A DNA stretch of 64,000 bases, from positions 36,273-100,272 of the forward strand of contig CALUMG010000010.1 in the NCBI GenBank assembly GCA_944321705.1, written 5' to 3'. This DNA comes from an uncultured Muribaculaceae bacterium. GTDB lineage: Bacteria; Bacteroidota; Bacteroidia; Bacteroidales; Muribaculaceae. Each line of letters begins with the position of its first letter. Position 1 is the first letter of the stretch. Positions 27,914-36,489 of this stretch are shown here, in pieces. A model generated the notes under the pieces. The model saw only the letters and a program-made list of their open reading frames with translations. It was not told the origin of the DNA and searched no databases. A program made the position numbers and the translations under genes.

Positions 27914-28696
27914 ATGATTTATCTGAAGACTGAAGAGGAAATCGAGCTTGTCAGGGAAGCCAACATGGTCGTGGCTCGCACGCTTGGAGAAGTGGCAAAA
28001 CACATTGCACCCGGCGTGACTACTTTAAAATTGAATCAGGTGGCCGAGGACTATATACGTTCGCAAGGCGCTGTCCCGGGATTCTTGGGCTATGGTGGCT
28101 TCCCTTACACTTTGTGCATATCTGTCAATGAGAATGTCGTTCATGGCTTCCCGTCCAATTATGCTTTGCGCGAAGGCGACATAGTGTCGGTGGACTGCGG
28201 AGCCTTAAAGGACGGTTACAATGGAGATTCTACCTACACATTCCCTGTTGGGGAAGTATCCGATGATGTGATGAAGCTGCTCAAGACAACCAAGGAGTCT
28301 TTGTACATAGGTATAGAGAAGGCTGTTGAAGGCAATCGCATCGGTGATATAGGCCATGCCATACAGGAATATTGCGAGAAACGCGGTTTCAGCGTAGTCC
28401 GTGAATTGTGCGGCCATGGTGTAGGCAGGACATTGCATGAAGATCCCGACGTGCCTAATTACGGACGCCGAGGAACCGGTGCTCTCATCAAGAACGGCCT
28501 AGTCATTGCCATTGAGCCGATGATAAACATGGGAAGCAAGAACATAGTGATAGAATCGGACGGATGGACTTGCCGGACGAAAGACCGCAAGCCGTCGGCA
28601 CATTATGAACACACCATAGCTGTTCATAATGGCAAGCCCGATATATTGTCTTCATTCGAATTTGTAGAAGAAGTATTAGGAGATAAATCAATTTAA
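27914..28696 (+). CDS. map: Methionine aminopeptidase, type I
   Basis: 260 residues. Removes the initiator Met from nascent proteins using a two-metal site. Metal ligands are visible in order: Asp of 'SVDCGALKDGYNGDSTYTF' (two Asp), His of 'CGHGVGRTLHEDP', Glu of 'VIAIEPMINMGS' and Glu of 'AHYEHTIAV'. Typical place after secY. infA begins 9 bases downstream. Confidence 0.96.
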   Translation: MIYLKTEEEIELVREANMVVARTLGEVAKHIAPGVTTLKLNQVAEDYIRSQGAVPGFLGYGGFPYTLCISVNENVVHGFPSNYALREGDIVSVDCGALKDGYNGDSTYTFPVGEVSDDVMKLLKTTKESLYIGIEKAVEGNRIGDIGHAIQEYCEKRGFSVVRELCGHGVGRTLHEDPDVPNYGRRGTGALIKNGLVIAIEPMINMGSKNIVIESDGWTCRTKDRKPSAHYEHTIAVHNGKPDILSSFEFVEEVLGDKSI

Positions 28697-28705
28697 ATTC
28701 ATTTT

Positions 28706-28924
28706 ATGGCAAAACAGACCGCTATAGAACAAGACGGAGTAATCGTAGAGGCATTGTCAAACGCAATGTTCAGGGTAGAATTGGAAAACGGGCATGAAAT
28801 AACTGCCCACATTTCAGGCAAGATGCGCATGCATTACATAAAGATTCTGCCGGGAGACAAGGTGAAGGTTGAAATGTCGCCCTACGATTTGACCAAAGGA
28901 AGAATTGCTTTTAGATATAAATAA
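28706..28924 (+). CDS. infA: Translation initiation factor IF-1
   Basis: 72 residues, one OB fold. IF-1 occupies the A site during initiation. '[20 protein letters not shown]', '[20 protein letters not shown]' and '[20 protein letters not shown]' are typical. Lies between map and rpmJ, as is common. Confidence 0.97.
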   Translation: MAKQTAIEQDGVIVEALSNAMFRVELENGHEITAHISGKMRMHYIKILPGDKVKVEMSPYDLTKGRIAFRYK

Positions 28925-28937
28925 AATTTAACGCTAT

Positions 28938-29054
28938 ATGAAAGTAAAAGCCTCAATAAAGAAGCGCACGCCCGAGTGCAAAATAGTTAGACGCAAAGGC
29001 CGCTTATATGTGATTAACAAGAAAAATCCTAAGTATAAACAACGTCAAGGATAA
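28938..29054 (+). CDS. rpmJ: 50S ribosomal protein L36, zinc-free form
   Basis: 38 residues (ATG 28938, TAA 29052-29054). Reads [20 protein letters not shown], then [18 protein letters not shown]. The usual L36 zinc ligands (CxxC, then Cys and His) are replaced; only one Cys remains in TPEC. This is a C-minus variant that needs no zinc. It lies 13 bases after infA. Confidence 0.95.
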   Translation: MKVKASIKKRTPECKIVRRKGRLYVINKKNPKYKQRQG

Positions 29055-29090
29055 TTTTTTATTATTTTTGCGAAAAATATAGTTTAAAGT

Positions 29091-29471
29091 ATGGCAGTAA
29101 GAATAGTTGGGGTTGATTTGCCCCAAAACAAGAGAGGTGAGATTGCCTTAACCTATATCTTCGGTATTGGTCGAAGCTCAGCAAGCAAGATCTTGCAAAA
29201 GGCTGAAATAGACCGAGATATCAAAGTTAAGGATTGGACTGACGCACAAGCCGCAAAAATCCGTGAAATCATCGGAACCGAATACAAGGTGGAAGGTGAC
29301 TTGAGAAGCGAAATCCAGTTGAATATCAAGCGTTTGATGGATATAGGTTGCTACCGAGGCATCCGTCATCGTATAGGATTGCCGGTACGCGGGCAAAGTA
29401 CCAAGAATAACGCTCGTACGCGCAAAGGCAAAAAGAAAACAGTTGCTAACAAGAAGAAAGCTACTAAATAA
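29091..29471 (+). CDS. rpsM: 30S ribosomal protein S13
   Basis: 126 residues. S13 contacts the P-site tRNA and bridges to the 50S subunit. '[20 protein letters not shown]', '[17 protein letters not shown]' and '[20 protein letters not shown]' are present, ending in a lysine-rich tail. A TATTTTTG (29063-29070) just upstream could be a -7 box for an internal promoter starting the alpha section, but no matching -33 box was seen. Confidence 0.97.
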   Translation: MAVRIVGVDLPQNKRGEIALTYIFGIGRSSASKILQKAEIDRDIKVKDWTDAQAAKIREIIGTEYKVEGDLRSEIQLNIKRLMDIGCYRGIRHRIGLPVRGQSTKNNARTRKGKKKTVANKKKATK

Positions 29472-29480
29472 TTATAAAGT

Positions 29481-29870
29481 ATGGCAAAAAAGACAGTCGC
29501 AGCAAAGAAGAGAAATGTCAAGGTTGACGCCGCAGGTCAGCTTCATGTACATTCATCTTTCAATAACATTATCGTGTGCCTTGCTAACAGTGAAGGACAA
29601 GTCATATCATGGTCTAGCGCAGGAAAGATGGGTTTCCGTGGATCAAAGAAGAACACCCCGTATGCAGCTCAAATGGCAGCACAAGATTGCGCAAAAGTCG
29701 CTTATGACTTGGGCTTGAGGAAGGTAAAGGCTTATGTCAAAGGGCCGGGTAACGGACGTGAGTCTGCTATCCGCACGGTACATGGTGCAGGAATCGAAGT
29801 GACTGAAATCATAGACGTCACTCCGTTGCCACACAATGGTTGCCGTCCTCCTAAGAGAAGACGAGTATAA
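29481..29870 (+). CDS. rpsK: 30S ribosomal protein S11
   Basis: 129 residues. S11 forms the platform of the 30S subunit. '[20 protein letters not shown]', '[19 protein letters not shown]' and '[18 protein letters not shown]' are family signatures. Confidence 0.97.
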   Translation: MAKKTVAAKKRNVKVDAAGQLHVHSSFNNIIVCLANSEGQVISWSSAGKMGFRGSKKNTPYAAQMAAQDCAKVAYDLGLRKVKAYVKGPGNGRESAIRTVHGAGIEVTEIIDVTPLPHNGCRPPKRRRV

Positions 29871-30020
29871 TATTATTCCTGTTTATATTTTTGGCTTCTT
29901 TTTAAAATAACATTTTTGAGGCTTCAAAGTGAATAGATTGCATTCTTATAGCAAACCTCTCTGCAATCGCGGCTGCACTTGGAAGTGTCAGGATAAAAAA
30001 AATTTAATTAGGTAACAACA

Positions 30021-30629
30021 ATGGCTAGATATACTGGACCTAAAACGAAAATCGCCCGTAAGTTTGGCGAAGCCATTTTCGGCGAAGATAAAGTTCTTGC
30101 AAAAAAGAATTATCCTCCCGGCCAGCATGGCGTTAACAAAAGGAAAAAACTTTCTGAGTATGGAACTCAGCTGCGTGAAAAGCAAAAGGCTAAATATACT
30201 TATGGCGTTTTGGAAAAGCAATTCCGCAACTTGTTTGAAAAGGCATCTCGCAGTAAAGGTGTGAAAGGTGAAGTGTTGCTTCAATTATTGGAAGCGCGTC
30301 TTGACAACGTGGTTTATCGTCTCGGCATAGCTCCTACGAGAGCAGCAGCCCGTCAATTGGTATTGCACCGTCACATCACTGTCAATGGCAAGGTTGTAAA
30401 CATCCCGTCTTATTCAGTTAAACCGGGAGAAATCGTGGCAGTGCGTGAAAAGAGCAAGTCTCTTGAAGTAATTGCCGATGCTCTTGCTGGATTTAACCAC
30501 AGCAAATATCCTTGGATTGAATGGGATGAAAGCGTTAAGGGTGGCAAGTTGTTGCACCTCCCGCAGCGTGAAGACATTCCTGAGAACATTAAGGAACAGT
30601 TGATTGTGGAATTGTATTCTAAACAATAA
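30021..30629 (+). CDS. rpsD: 30S ribosomal protein S4
   Basis: 202 residues. S4 is a primary 16S binder and accuracy protein; in Escherichia coli it represses the alpha operon. This is the zinc-free type (no CxxC cluster): [20 protein letters not shown], then '[19 protein letters not shown]'. The S4 RNA-binding domain reads '[20 protein letters not shown]' and '[15 protein letters not shown]'. The 150 bases before it are unusually long for this cluster and contain short inverted repeats (GAATAGATTGCATTC); they might be a leader target for S4, which is conjecture. Confidence 0.97.
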   Translation: MARYTGPKTKIARKFGEAIFGEDKVLAKKNYPPGQHGVNKRKKLSEYGTQLREKQKAKYTYGVLEKQFRNLFEKASRSKGVKGEVLLQLLEARLDNVVYRLGIAPTRAAARQLVLHRHITVNGKVVNIPSYSVKPGEIVAVREKSKSLEVIADALAGFNHSKYPWIEWDESVKGGKLLHLPQREDIPENIKEQLIVELYSKQ

Positions 30630-30644
30630 AATTAATAACGATCC

Positions 30645-31637
30645 ATGGCTATATTAGCATTTCAAAAACCCGACAAAGTATTAATGTTGGAAGCCGACAA
30701 TTTCTTCGGCAAGTTTGAATTCCGGCCATTGGAGCCGGGATATGGCGTGACAATAGGTAACGCGTTGCGTCGTATTCTGCTCTCCTCGCTTGAGGGATTT
30801 GCAATTTCGTCAATTCGCGTCGATGGCGTGAAGCATGAATTTGCAACTATCCCCGGGGTCAAGGAAGATGTTACCAACATCATCCTTAACTTGAAGAAAG
30901 TGCGCTTGAAACGCATTGTCGAAGACACCGAAGCCGAGAAAGTAACTGTAAAAGTTTCGGGCCAAGATGTATTTAAAGCCGGTGACATTAATAAAGCGTT
31001 GACGGGCTTTGAAGTCCTTAACCCGGATTTGGTTATTTGTCATTTGGATCCCGATACCGGTTTCCAAATCGACCTTACCATCAACAAGGGACGTGGTTAT
31101 GTGCCGGCTGAGGAAAACCAGAATCCGAATGATGCCATCGACGTTATCGCTATAGATTCTATTTACACTCCTATTGTTAATGTCAAGTACTCGATAGAAA
31201 GCTACCGTGTCGAGCAAAAAACCGACTACGAAAAGCTCGTACTTGAAATTACTACCGATGGCTCAATTCAACCAAAGGATGCTCTCAATGAGGCGGCTAA
31301 GATTCTTATCCATCACTTCATGTTGTTCTCTGATGAGAAAATCGCTCTCGAAACTACCGAGAACGAAGGCAATGAAGAATTTGATGAAGAAGTTCTTCAC
31401 ATGCGACAATTGCTTAAGACCAAGCTTGTCGACATGGATCTTTCTGTGAGAGCTCTCAATTGCTTGAAGTCGGCTGAAGTCGAAACATTGGGTGAATTGG
31501 TAGTATTTAACAAAACCGACTTGTTGAAGTTCCGTAACTTCGGTAAGAAGTCGTTGACCGAACTTGACGAGTTGCTTGCCAATCTGAATCTTTCATTCGG
31601 AATGGACATTTCTAAGTATAAATTAGATAAAGAGTAA
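30645..31637 (+). CDS. rpoA: RNA polymerase alpha subunit
   Basis: 330 residues. N-terminal assembly domain ('[20 protein letters not shown]', '[20 protein letters not shown]') and C-terminal DNA- and activator-binding domain ('[20 protein letters not shown]', '[20 protein letters not shown]') are complete. The dimer nucleates assembly of RNA polymerase. Between rpsD and rplQ, the standard order. Confidence 0.98.
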   Translation: MAILAFQKPDKVLMLEADNFFGKFEFRPLEPGYGVTIGNALRRILLSSLEGFAISSIRVDGVKHEFATIPGVKEDVTNIILNLKKVRLKRIVEDTEAEKVTVKVSGQDVFKAGDINKALTGFEVLNPDLVICHLDPDTGFQIDLTINKGRGYVPAEENQNPNDAIDVIAIDSIYTPIVNVKYSIESYRVEQKTDYEKLVLEITTDGSIQPKDALNEAAKILIHHFMLFSDEKIALETTENEGNEEFDEEVLHMRQLLKTKLVDMDLSVRALNCLKSAEVETLGELVVFNKTDLLKFRNFGKKSLTELDELLANLNLSFGMDISKYKLDKE

Positions 31638-31642
31638 TAACG

Positions 31643-32167
31643 ATGAGACATAATAAAAAATTCAATCACCTAAGTAGGACGAAAAGTCACCGTGATGCGT
31701 TGCTGGCTAACATGACAATTTCATTGATCATGCATAAGAGGATTTTCACTACTTTGCCAAAGGCTAAAGCTTTGAGAGTTTATGCCGAACCTCTTATCAA
31801 CCGCGCAAAAAATGACTGCACTGCCAACCGTCGTCTTGTTTTCAGCTACTTGCAAAACAAATATGCCGTTACAGAGTTGTTCAAGGAAATTTCTCAAAAA
31901 ATTGCACAACGTGAAGGCGGTTATACTCGAATCCTTAAAACAGGATTCCGCAAGGGCGACAATGCTCAGACTTGCTTCATAGAGCTCGTTGATTATAACG
32001 AGAACATGCTTAAGGCTGCAGGCAATGAAAAGAAAACGTCTCGTACTCGCCGTTCACGCAAGAAATCGACAGTAAAAGCCGAGGGTACAGAACCAGTTGT
32101 TTCTCAAGAAACTCCGGTAGTTGAAGAAACTAAGGCTGAAACTGAAGAAGCTCCAAAGGCAGAGTAA
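31643..32167 (+). CDS. rplQ: 50S ribosomal protein L17 with acidic C-terminal tail
   Basis: 174 residues against about 120 in Escherichia coli. The core (1-118) is normal: '[20 protein letters not shown]', '[20 protein letters not shown]', '[20 protein letters not shown]'. A low-complexity tail follows, first basic ([16 protein letters not shown]), then Glu, Thr, Pro and Val rich ([17 protein letters not shown]). Similar tails occur in other Bacteroidetes L17 proteins. L17 lies near the tunnel exit. It is the last gene before a strong terminator. Confidence 0.96.
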   Translation: MRHNKKFNHLSRTKSHRDALLANMTISLIMHKRIFTTLPKAKALRVYAEPLINRAKNDCTANRRLVFSYLQNKYAVTELFKEISQKIAQREGGYTRILKTGFRKGDNAQTCFIELVDYNENMLKAAGNEKKTSRTRRSRKKSTVKAEGTEPVVSQETPVVEETKAETEEAPKAE

Positions 32168-32202
32168 GAAAGAAGCAGCGATATATATCTTTAGATATAT
32201 GA

Positions 32203-32237
32203 AAAAACAGTTGTCAAATTCCTTGGCAACTGTTTTT
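32203..32237 (+). terminator. Terminator of the ribosomal cluster
   Basis: A 15-bp stem with one G-T pair (AAAAACAGTTGTCAA at 32203-32217, TTGGCAACTGTTTTT at 32223-32237), 5-base loop and a closing T run, 36 bases after rplQ. A textbook intrinsic terminator. Confidence 0.92.
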
Positions 32238-32366
32238 CGTTTTATATGTCGGGCTTTGGAGTATGCTGTAATGTAGGCAGGGGTGTTTGTGCCTCGGTGT
32301 GTGATGGAGATGGTTGTTAATGATTTTGTTGACTATGCCTCTTGAGAATCGGTGGCATTAAAGACA

Positions 32367-32402
32367 ATGCCGCAACTCATGACAAAATGTGAATTGCGGC
32401 AT
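32367..32402 (-). terminator. Hairpin downstream of the DUF1460 gene
   Basis: A 9-bp stem (ATGCCGCAA at 32367-32375, TTGCGGCAT at 32394-32402), 28 bases past the stop of the minus-strand gene; a short T-rich segment follows on that strand. Confidence 0.6.
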
Positions 32403-32429
32403 CGTGTGAGTATTGCGATGTTGTGTGGT

Positions 32430-33305
32430 TTAGTAATTGTTTTTCAACCTGATGATTCTTATTCCAATCCAGTTGCGATTGCGTCGCAATGTCTCTTTCA
32501 AGTCATCTTTTTCAATTACGACTTCTTCCTTGGTGGAAGAAGCATGCAGCATGTGGAATTTCCCTTTTTCATCTTGAACGATTATGGCCATGTGTGTTAC
32601 GTCAAGTCCTTCGGTTTTTGAGACGAGGGCAATTATGTCGCCTGTTTTCAATTTTTCTTTTATTTTTTTGGAATCGACACTTTCTTTCTTGATATAAGGG
32701 AATCGATGCAGCCTGTATCCTATTTCAAAACTTTTCAATTCGGCATAAGTGGCACTGTCGCTCAAAGCAGGATAGCTGTCGCGGTGCGAAGTCATGTAGT
32801 CGAGCGTTTTTATTTCATATCTCACGTCAGGAAGTTCCGAAGTGATTTCGGTGATGTTTCCACGGTGGGTGTTGTCGACAATCCAGTCGCTGATGTAATG
32901 CAAGCGGCTGGCATATCCGTCCATCAAGCCGTTTCGATATCTTATCGATTCAAGATTGTTGGCAAAATCACGCCAAGAGTATCTGTCGTTCAAAGTCGTT
33001 CGAGCCAAGGCATACAGGGTTTCGACAAAGACAGTGCAATCGGTCTCGTCAATGTTTATCGTTAACAATTCCTTATCTCCTTCAAGCGTGTGTGCGACAT
33101 AAGGAGTCCCGAGCAGCTCATTGGCATAAAAAGCGATTAATTCATTGGCATCCTCAATATTGCTGTCAAAGCCTTTTTTAAGCAGGTTATTTATTTTTAA
33201 GGTGTCTTCTTCGCAGTGGAAGCGCATCCATTGCTGGGAGGCAGAGTGTGCCGTAAATGCGGAGAGCAATAGAGATAAAATTATGGTCAATGAATACTTG
33301 TTCAT
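32430..33305 (-). CDS. DUF1460 secreted amidase-like protein (NlpC/P60-type fold)
   Basis: 291 residues from ATG 33305 (MNKYSLTIILSLLLSAFTAH); the frame extends 9 codons upstream, but this ATG starts the signal peptide. DUF1460 proteins have a papain-like NlpC/P60-related fold and act on N-acetylmuramoyl-L-alanine or related cell-wall bonds. The expected catalytic Cys is in 'NIDETDCTVFVETLYALART', and the His in 'GLDVTHMAIIVQDEKGKFHM', followed by 'LHASSTKEEVVI'. Periplasmic peptidoglycan turnover or recycling is the likely role. It is single-gene, and upstream on its strand TACCTTTG (33497-33490) may be a -7 box. Confidence 0.8.
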   Translation of the reverse strand: MNKYSLTIILSLLLSAFTAHSASQQWMRFHCEEDTLKINNLLKKGFDSNIEDANELIAFYANELLGTPYVAHTLEGDKELLTINIDETDCTVFVETLYALARTTLNDRYSWRDFANNLESIRYRNGLMDGYASRLHYISDWIVDNTHRGNITEITSELPDVRYEIKTLDYMTSHRDSYPALSDSATYAELKSFEIGYRLHRFPYIKKESVDSKKIKEKLKTGDIIALVSKTEGLDVTHMAIIVQDEKGKFHMLHASSTKEEVVIEKDDLKETLRRNRNWIGIRIIRLKNNY

Positions 33306-33710
33306 ATTTAAAATGTTTAGTTGGTTTAACAATCGGATGTCGTGATGCTGCTGTAATGTCTTGTTTTTTGAATTTGCAGGCGGAGAACTTTTAATTAGGC
33401 CTGAAGCAAAGTAATTACGACATGTCCATTTTAGTAATTACCATTTACAAGAAAATACTTGATGGTGAAGCGTTGTGCTTGATTATGTACAAAGGTAATT
33501 ATTTTGAATAAAATATGAATAAGAGACCGAAGCTTTTTGTCGAGTTAAAAGGGCTGATAATCGTGTTAAGAGACTATTGTCTTGTGCCTAAGCAAGCTCG
33601 TGCCGCAAATATATGGTCGATGATGATGCAACAAAGGCATCAAATCCATCAAGATTCAATGCCTTTGTTACCCACGTTACAGGTGGAATATGATGTTACT
33701 AACAATTATG
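33306..33710. other. Intergenic stretch before tRNA-Leu, no gene supported
   Basis: About 400 bases. It contains the probable promoter of the DUF1460 gene (-7 box TACCTTTG on the minus strand, 33497-33490) and the 3' flank of the tRNA. A plus-strand frame starting at 33515 runs across the tRNA and is not believable as a gene. Confidence 0.5.
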
Positions 33711-33793
33711 TGCCCGAGATCGGAGTCGAACCGATACGGATGTTACTCCACTGGTACCTGAAACCAGCGCGTCTGCCATTTCGCCACCCGGGC
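33711..33793 (-). tRNA. tRNA-Leu (CAG)
   Basis: 83 bases on the minus strand. Acceptor GCCCGGG pairs with CTCGGGC (one G-T), discriminator A, anticodon stem CTGGT/ACCAG with loop TTCAGGT (anticodon CAG, decoding CUG). It has the long variable arm of class II tRNAs and a T arm with TTCGACT. CCA is not encoded. Confidence 0.95.
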
Positions 33794-33870
33794 TGCCGTT
33801 CAAGCGGCACAAAGGTATGGATTAAATATTACATATCAAAATAAAAACTGTGAAAAACGTGTTTATTCTA

Positions 33871-33902
33871 TTTGTAATAGTTGAGCAAAGGTGTTAATTT
33901 TG
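33871..33902 (+). promoter_or_regulatory. Promoter for the aroA unit
   Basis: TTTG (33871-33874), 20 bases, TAATTTTG (33895-33902): exact consensus. The ATG chosen for aroA is at 33911, so the message would have almost no leader. Confidence 0.75.
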
Positions 33903-33910
33903 TCATTGCA

Positions 33911-35146
33911 ATGAATTATTCTATCACAGCACCTTCACGCATCGAAGCCGAGATAAATCTTCCCGCTTCCAAGAGCATAAGTAACAGGGTATTGATAATA
34001 AATGCTTTGTGTGGAGGTAATTGTCACATAAGCAATATAGCAGAGTGCGACGACACGGCATCGATGTTGTCGGCGCTTGCTTCAGAATCTAATTTAATCA
34101 ATATAGGGGCTGCCGGTACTGCCATGCGTTTCCTGACATCATATTTCTCGCTTTGCACCGGTAGAACTGTCGTTCTTGATGGAACCGAACGGATGCGTCA
34201 CAGGCCGATAAAGACTCTTGTTGATACGTTGAATGCCTGCGGAGCTGACATCGTTTACAAAAATGAAGCAGGTTTCCCACCTATCGAGATACATGGCCGA
34301 CAATATGAATGCGGCAGCATAAGCATTGCCTCGAATGTCAGTTCTCAATTTATTTCGGCAATTTTGATGATAATGCCGGTTATCGGATGTCGCAGGTTGC
34401 ATTTGGACGGTGCAGTCATTTCGCGTCCTTATATTGAGATGACATTGGATGTGATGAAAAGTTTCGGTGTTGAATCAACGTTTGAAGATGCTGATATAAT
34501 TTTGAAGGATGGTGCACGATATAAATCTCCCGACGAATACAAAGTGGAGAATGACTGGTCGGCTGCAAGTTATTGGTATGCCATTCAATCATTGATCCCA
34601 AAATCAAGAATCTCATTACGAGGATTGTTTAAAGACAGCATACAAGGAGATTCACGAGTTGCTGAAATTTTCCGTAAACTCGGCGTCGGTTCATACAGCT
34701 GCGGCAGCTATGTGGATTTGCATAGTGAAAGCTGTTCCATTGGCTCGCTTGAACTGGACTTGTCGGGAAATCCCGATTTGGCTCAGACCATAATTGTGGC
34801 GGCATGCTTGCTCAACAAGCAATTCCATATAACAGGGCTGCAAACGTTGAAAATAAAAGAGACCGACAGGCTTGAGGCGTTGCGAACCCAATTGCTTAAA
34901 CTGGGTTATGTGGTGAAAATCGAGAACGATGAGGCAATGTCGTGGAATGGTGAAACAATAGAACCCGAAGAGCGGCCTGTAATCGACACATTTGATGACC
35001 ATCGAATGGCAATGGCATTTGCTCCGGCGGCAGTGAATTTCCCGGGACTGGTGATTGCCGATGTCGGAGTTGTAGGGAAGTCATATCCTGAATTTTGGAA
35101 GCATCTTTCTGGATGCGGATTTGTATTGAAGGAGGTGAAATTATGA
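33911..35146 (+). CDS. aroA: 3-phosphoshikimate 1-carboxyvinyltransferase (EPSP synthase)
   Basis: 411 residues from ATG 33911 (MNYSITAPSRIEAEINLPAS); ten in-frame codons upstream overlap the promoter. Adds enolpyruvate from PEP to shikimate-3-phosphate in aromatic amino-acid synthesis. Motifs: 'LPASKSISNRVLIINAL' (PEP/S3P Lys and Ser), 'NIGAAGTAMRFLTSYF', 'LDGTERMRHRPIKTL', 'IKETDRLEALRTQL', 'TFDDHRMAMAFAPAA'. Replacement of the usual GNAGT by GAAGT is a small variation. The next gene overlaps its stop. Confidence 0.95.
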   Translation: MNYSITAPSRIEAEINLPASKSISNRVLIINALCGGNCHISNIAECDDTASMLSALASESNLINIGAAGTAMRFLTSYFSLCTGRTVVLDGTERMRHRPIKTLVDTLNACGADIVYKNEAGFPPIEIHGRQYECGSISIASNVSSQFISAILMIMPVIGCRRLHLDGAVISRPYIEMTLDVMKSFGVESTFEDADIILKDGARYKSPDEYKVENDWSAASYWYAIQSLIPKSRISLRGLFKDSIQGDSRVAEIFRKLGVGSYSCGSYVDLHSESCSIGSLELDLSGNPDLAQTIIVAACLLNKQFHITGLQTLKIKETDRLEALRTQLLKLGYVVKIENDEAMSWNGETIEPEERPVIDTFDDHRMAMAFAPAAVNFPGLVIADVGVVGKSYPEFWKHLSGCGFVLKEVKL

Positions 35147-35580
35147 TGGGTGCATTTTGGATTTTGCTTGTCACTGTTGTCACAGGTGTTATTTTGTACA
35201 TACATCACCGATTGACCGACAAAGAAGAAGCAGAGTCCGTATCGGCATCGCAAGAGCAAGTGGTCGACCGTCCTGAAGGATGTTGCGGACAACATGCAGT
35301 GTGCGAGAAAGAATCGTTGCTTACAGGTATCGATAACAAAATCATCTATTACGAGGATGAGGAGCTTGACGAGTACAAGGGTTTGGGTGCTGAAGATTAC
35401 ACGGAAGAGCAAATCGATCAATTTCGCGATGTGCTTTATACTTTAAAGCCCGATGAGATTGCAGGCTGGGCGAGGTCGATAAAATTGCGAGGCATCGAGT
35501 TGCCGGCACCTGTTAAAGATGAACTGATAATGCTTGCAGCCGAAGCCAGAGAGGTTCTGCATGAGACGCAACAAGTATGA
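35143..35580 (+). CDS. Small membrane-anchored protein, function unknown
   Basis: 145 residues. ATG 35143 overlaps the aroA stop (ATGA) and has a strong Shine-Dalgarno (AAGGAGGTGA) just upstream. One N-terminal membrane helix (residues 2-19), then a charged linker with a Cys pair (EGCCGQHAVCEKES), then a soluble domain with 'IYYEDEELDEYKGLGAEDYT' and 'QFRDVLYTLKPDEIAGWARS' ending in a helix. I do not recognise the family. The tight coupling to aroA and the permease gene 26 bases downstream suggest cotranscription; no function is implied. Confidence 0.7.
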   Translation: MMGAFWILLVTVVTGVILYIHHRLTDKEEAESVSASQEQVVDRPEGCCGQHAVCEKESLLTGIDNKIIYYEDEELDEYKGLGAEDYTEEQIDQFRDVLYTLKPDEIAGWARSIKLRGIELPAPVKDELIMLAAEAREVLHETQQV

Positions 35581-35605
35581 ACACTCATAATCAAGAATCG
35601 TAGAA

Positions 35606-36460
35606 ATGCTTGAGATATTCAGTTACACGTTTTTTCAGAATGCTTTGTTGGGAGTCTTTTTCGTGAGCATAGCATCGGCTCTCATAGGCACATATATAGT
35701 CACACGCAGGCTTGTGTTCATAACAGGTGGTATTACCCATGCATGTTTCGGAGGTTTGGGGCTTGGCTATTTTCTTGGCATCAATCCCTTATTGTCGGCA
35801 GGAGTGTTTGCCGTGGCATCTTCGTTGGGTGTAGACTGGATGGCGGCACGGCAGAATATAAGGGAAGATTCGGCAATCGCAGTCATTTGGGCTTTCGGCA
35901 TGGCCGTAGGCACATTGTTCATATTTCTCACTCCAGGATATGTACCCGATCTTAATTCGTTCCTGTTTGGTAACATATTGAACATTTCACGAGAAGACAT
36001 CGCGGCATTTGCAATTTTCGTTGTCGTTTTATTGGCTTTTTTTGTCGTATTCTATCATCGCATAGTAGCCTGTGCATTCGATCAAGATTTTGCACGAACC
36101 ATGCAATTGCCGGTAACCGTTGTCAACTGTGTGATGTCGGTATTCGTTGCAATATGCATAGTTTTGACCATAAGGCTCATAGGCATAATGTTGCTGATGT
36201 CGTTGTTGACAATGCCGCAGATGATTGCCGAGCTGTATGTCCATAGGTTGAAGCCTATGATGGCACTGTCGGTCGTGGCGAGCCTCGTAAGCTCGTTTGC
36301 CGGCTTGTTTGGCAGTTACATGTTCGGTATTTACCTTGTGAGCGTGCCAGCGTCGGCTACCATTGTCATATCGTTGATATTGGTTTATTTTATTTCGAGG
36401 GTTGTCGTTGCATTTTGGAACAAAGATAAACTTGCAATAAAACAGCACAAGAATCGTTAA
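35606..36460 (+). CDS. Metal ABC transporter permease, ZnuB/MntB type
   Basis: 284 residues with about eight hydrophobic segments. It matches the ABC-3 permease family that imports Zn, Mn or Fe: 'MLEIFSYTFFQNALLGVFFV', 'TRRLVFITGGITHACFGGLG' (the conserved Gly-rich periplasmic region) and 'DSAIAVIWAFGMAVGTLFIF', plus the ATPase-coupling segment around 'IRLIGIMLLMSLLTMPQMIA'. The matching ATPase and binding protein are not encoded next to it, so partners must be elsewhere. Which metal is moved cannot be told. Confidence 0.85.
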   Translation: MLEIFSYTFFQNALLGVFFVSIASALIGTYIVTRRLVFITGGITHACFGGLGLGYFLGINPLLSAGVFAVASSLGVDWMAARQNIREDSAIAVIWAFGMAVGTLFIFLTPGYVPDLNSFLFGNILNISREDIAAFAIFVVVLLAFFVVFYHRIVACAFDQDFARTMQLPVTVVNCVMSVFVAICIVLTIRLIGIMLLMSLLTMPQMIAELYVHRLKPMMALSVVASLVSSFAGLFGSYMFGIYLVSVPASATIVISLILVYFISRVVVAFWNKDKLAIKQHKNR

Positions 36461-36489
36461 TAAATTGTCGAAGTACATTTATCAAAATC

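Noticed and set aside
32020..32167. Low-complexity tail of L17 as a frameshift or fusion artefact
   Set aside because: The reading frame is continuous and similar tails are usual in this phylum.
33515..33844. Plus-strand frame of 109 codons
   Set aside because: It runs through the antisense of tRNA-Leu and shows no domain.
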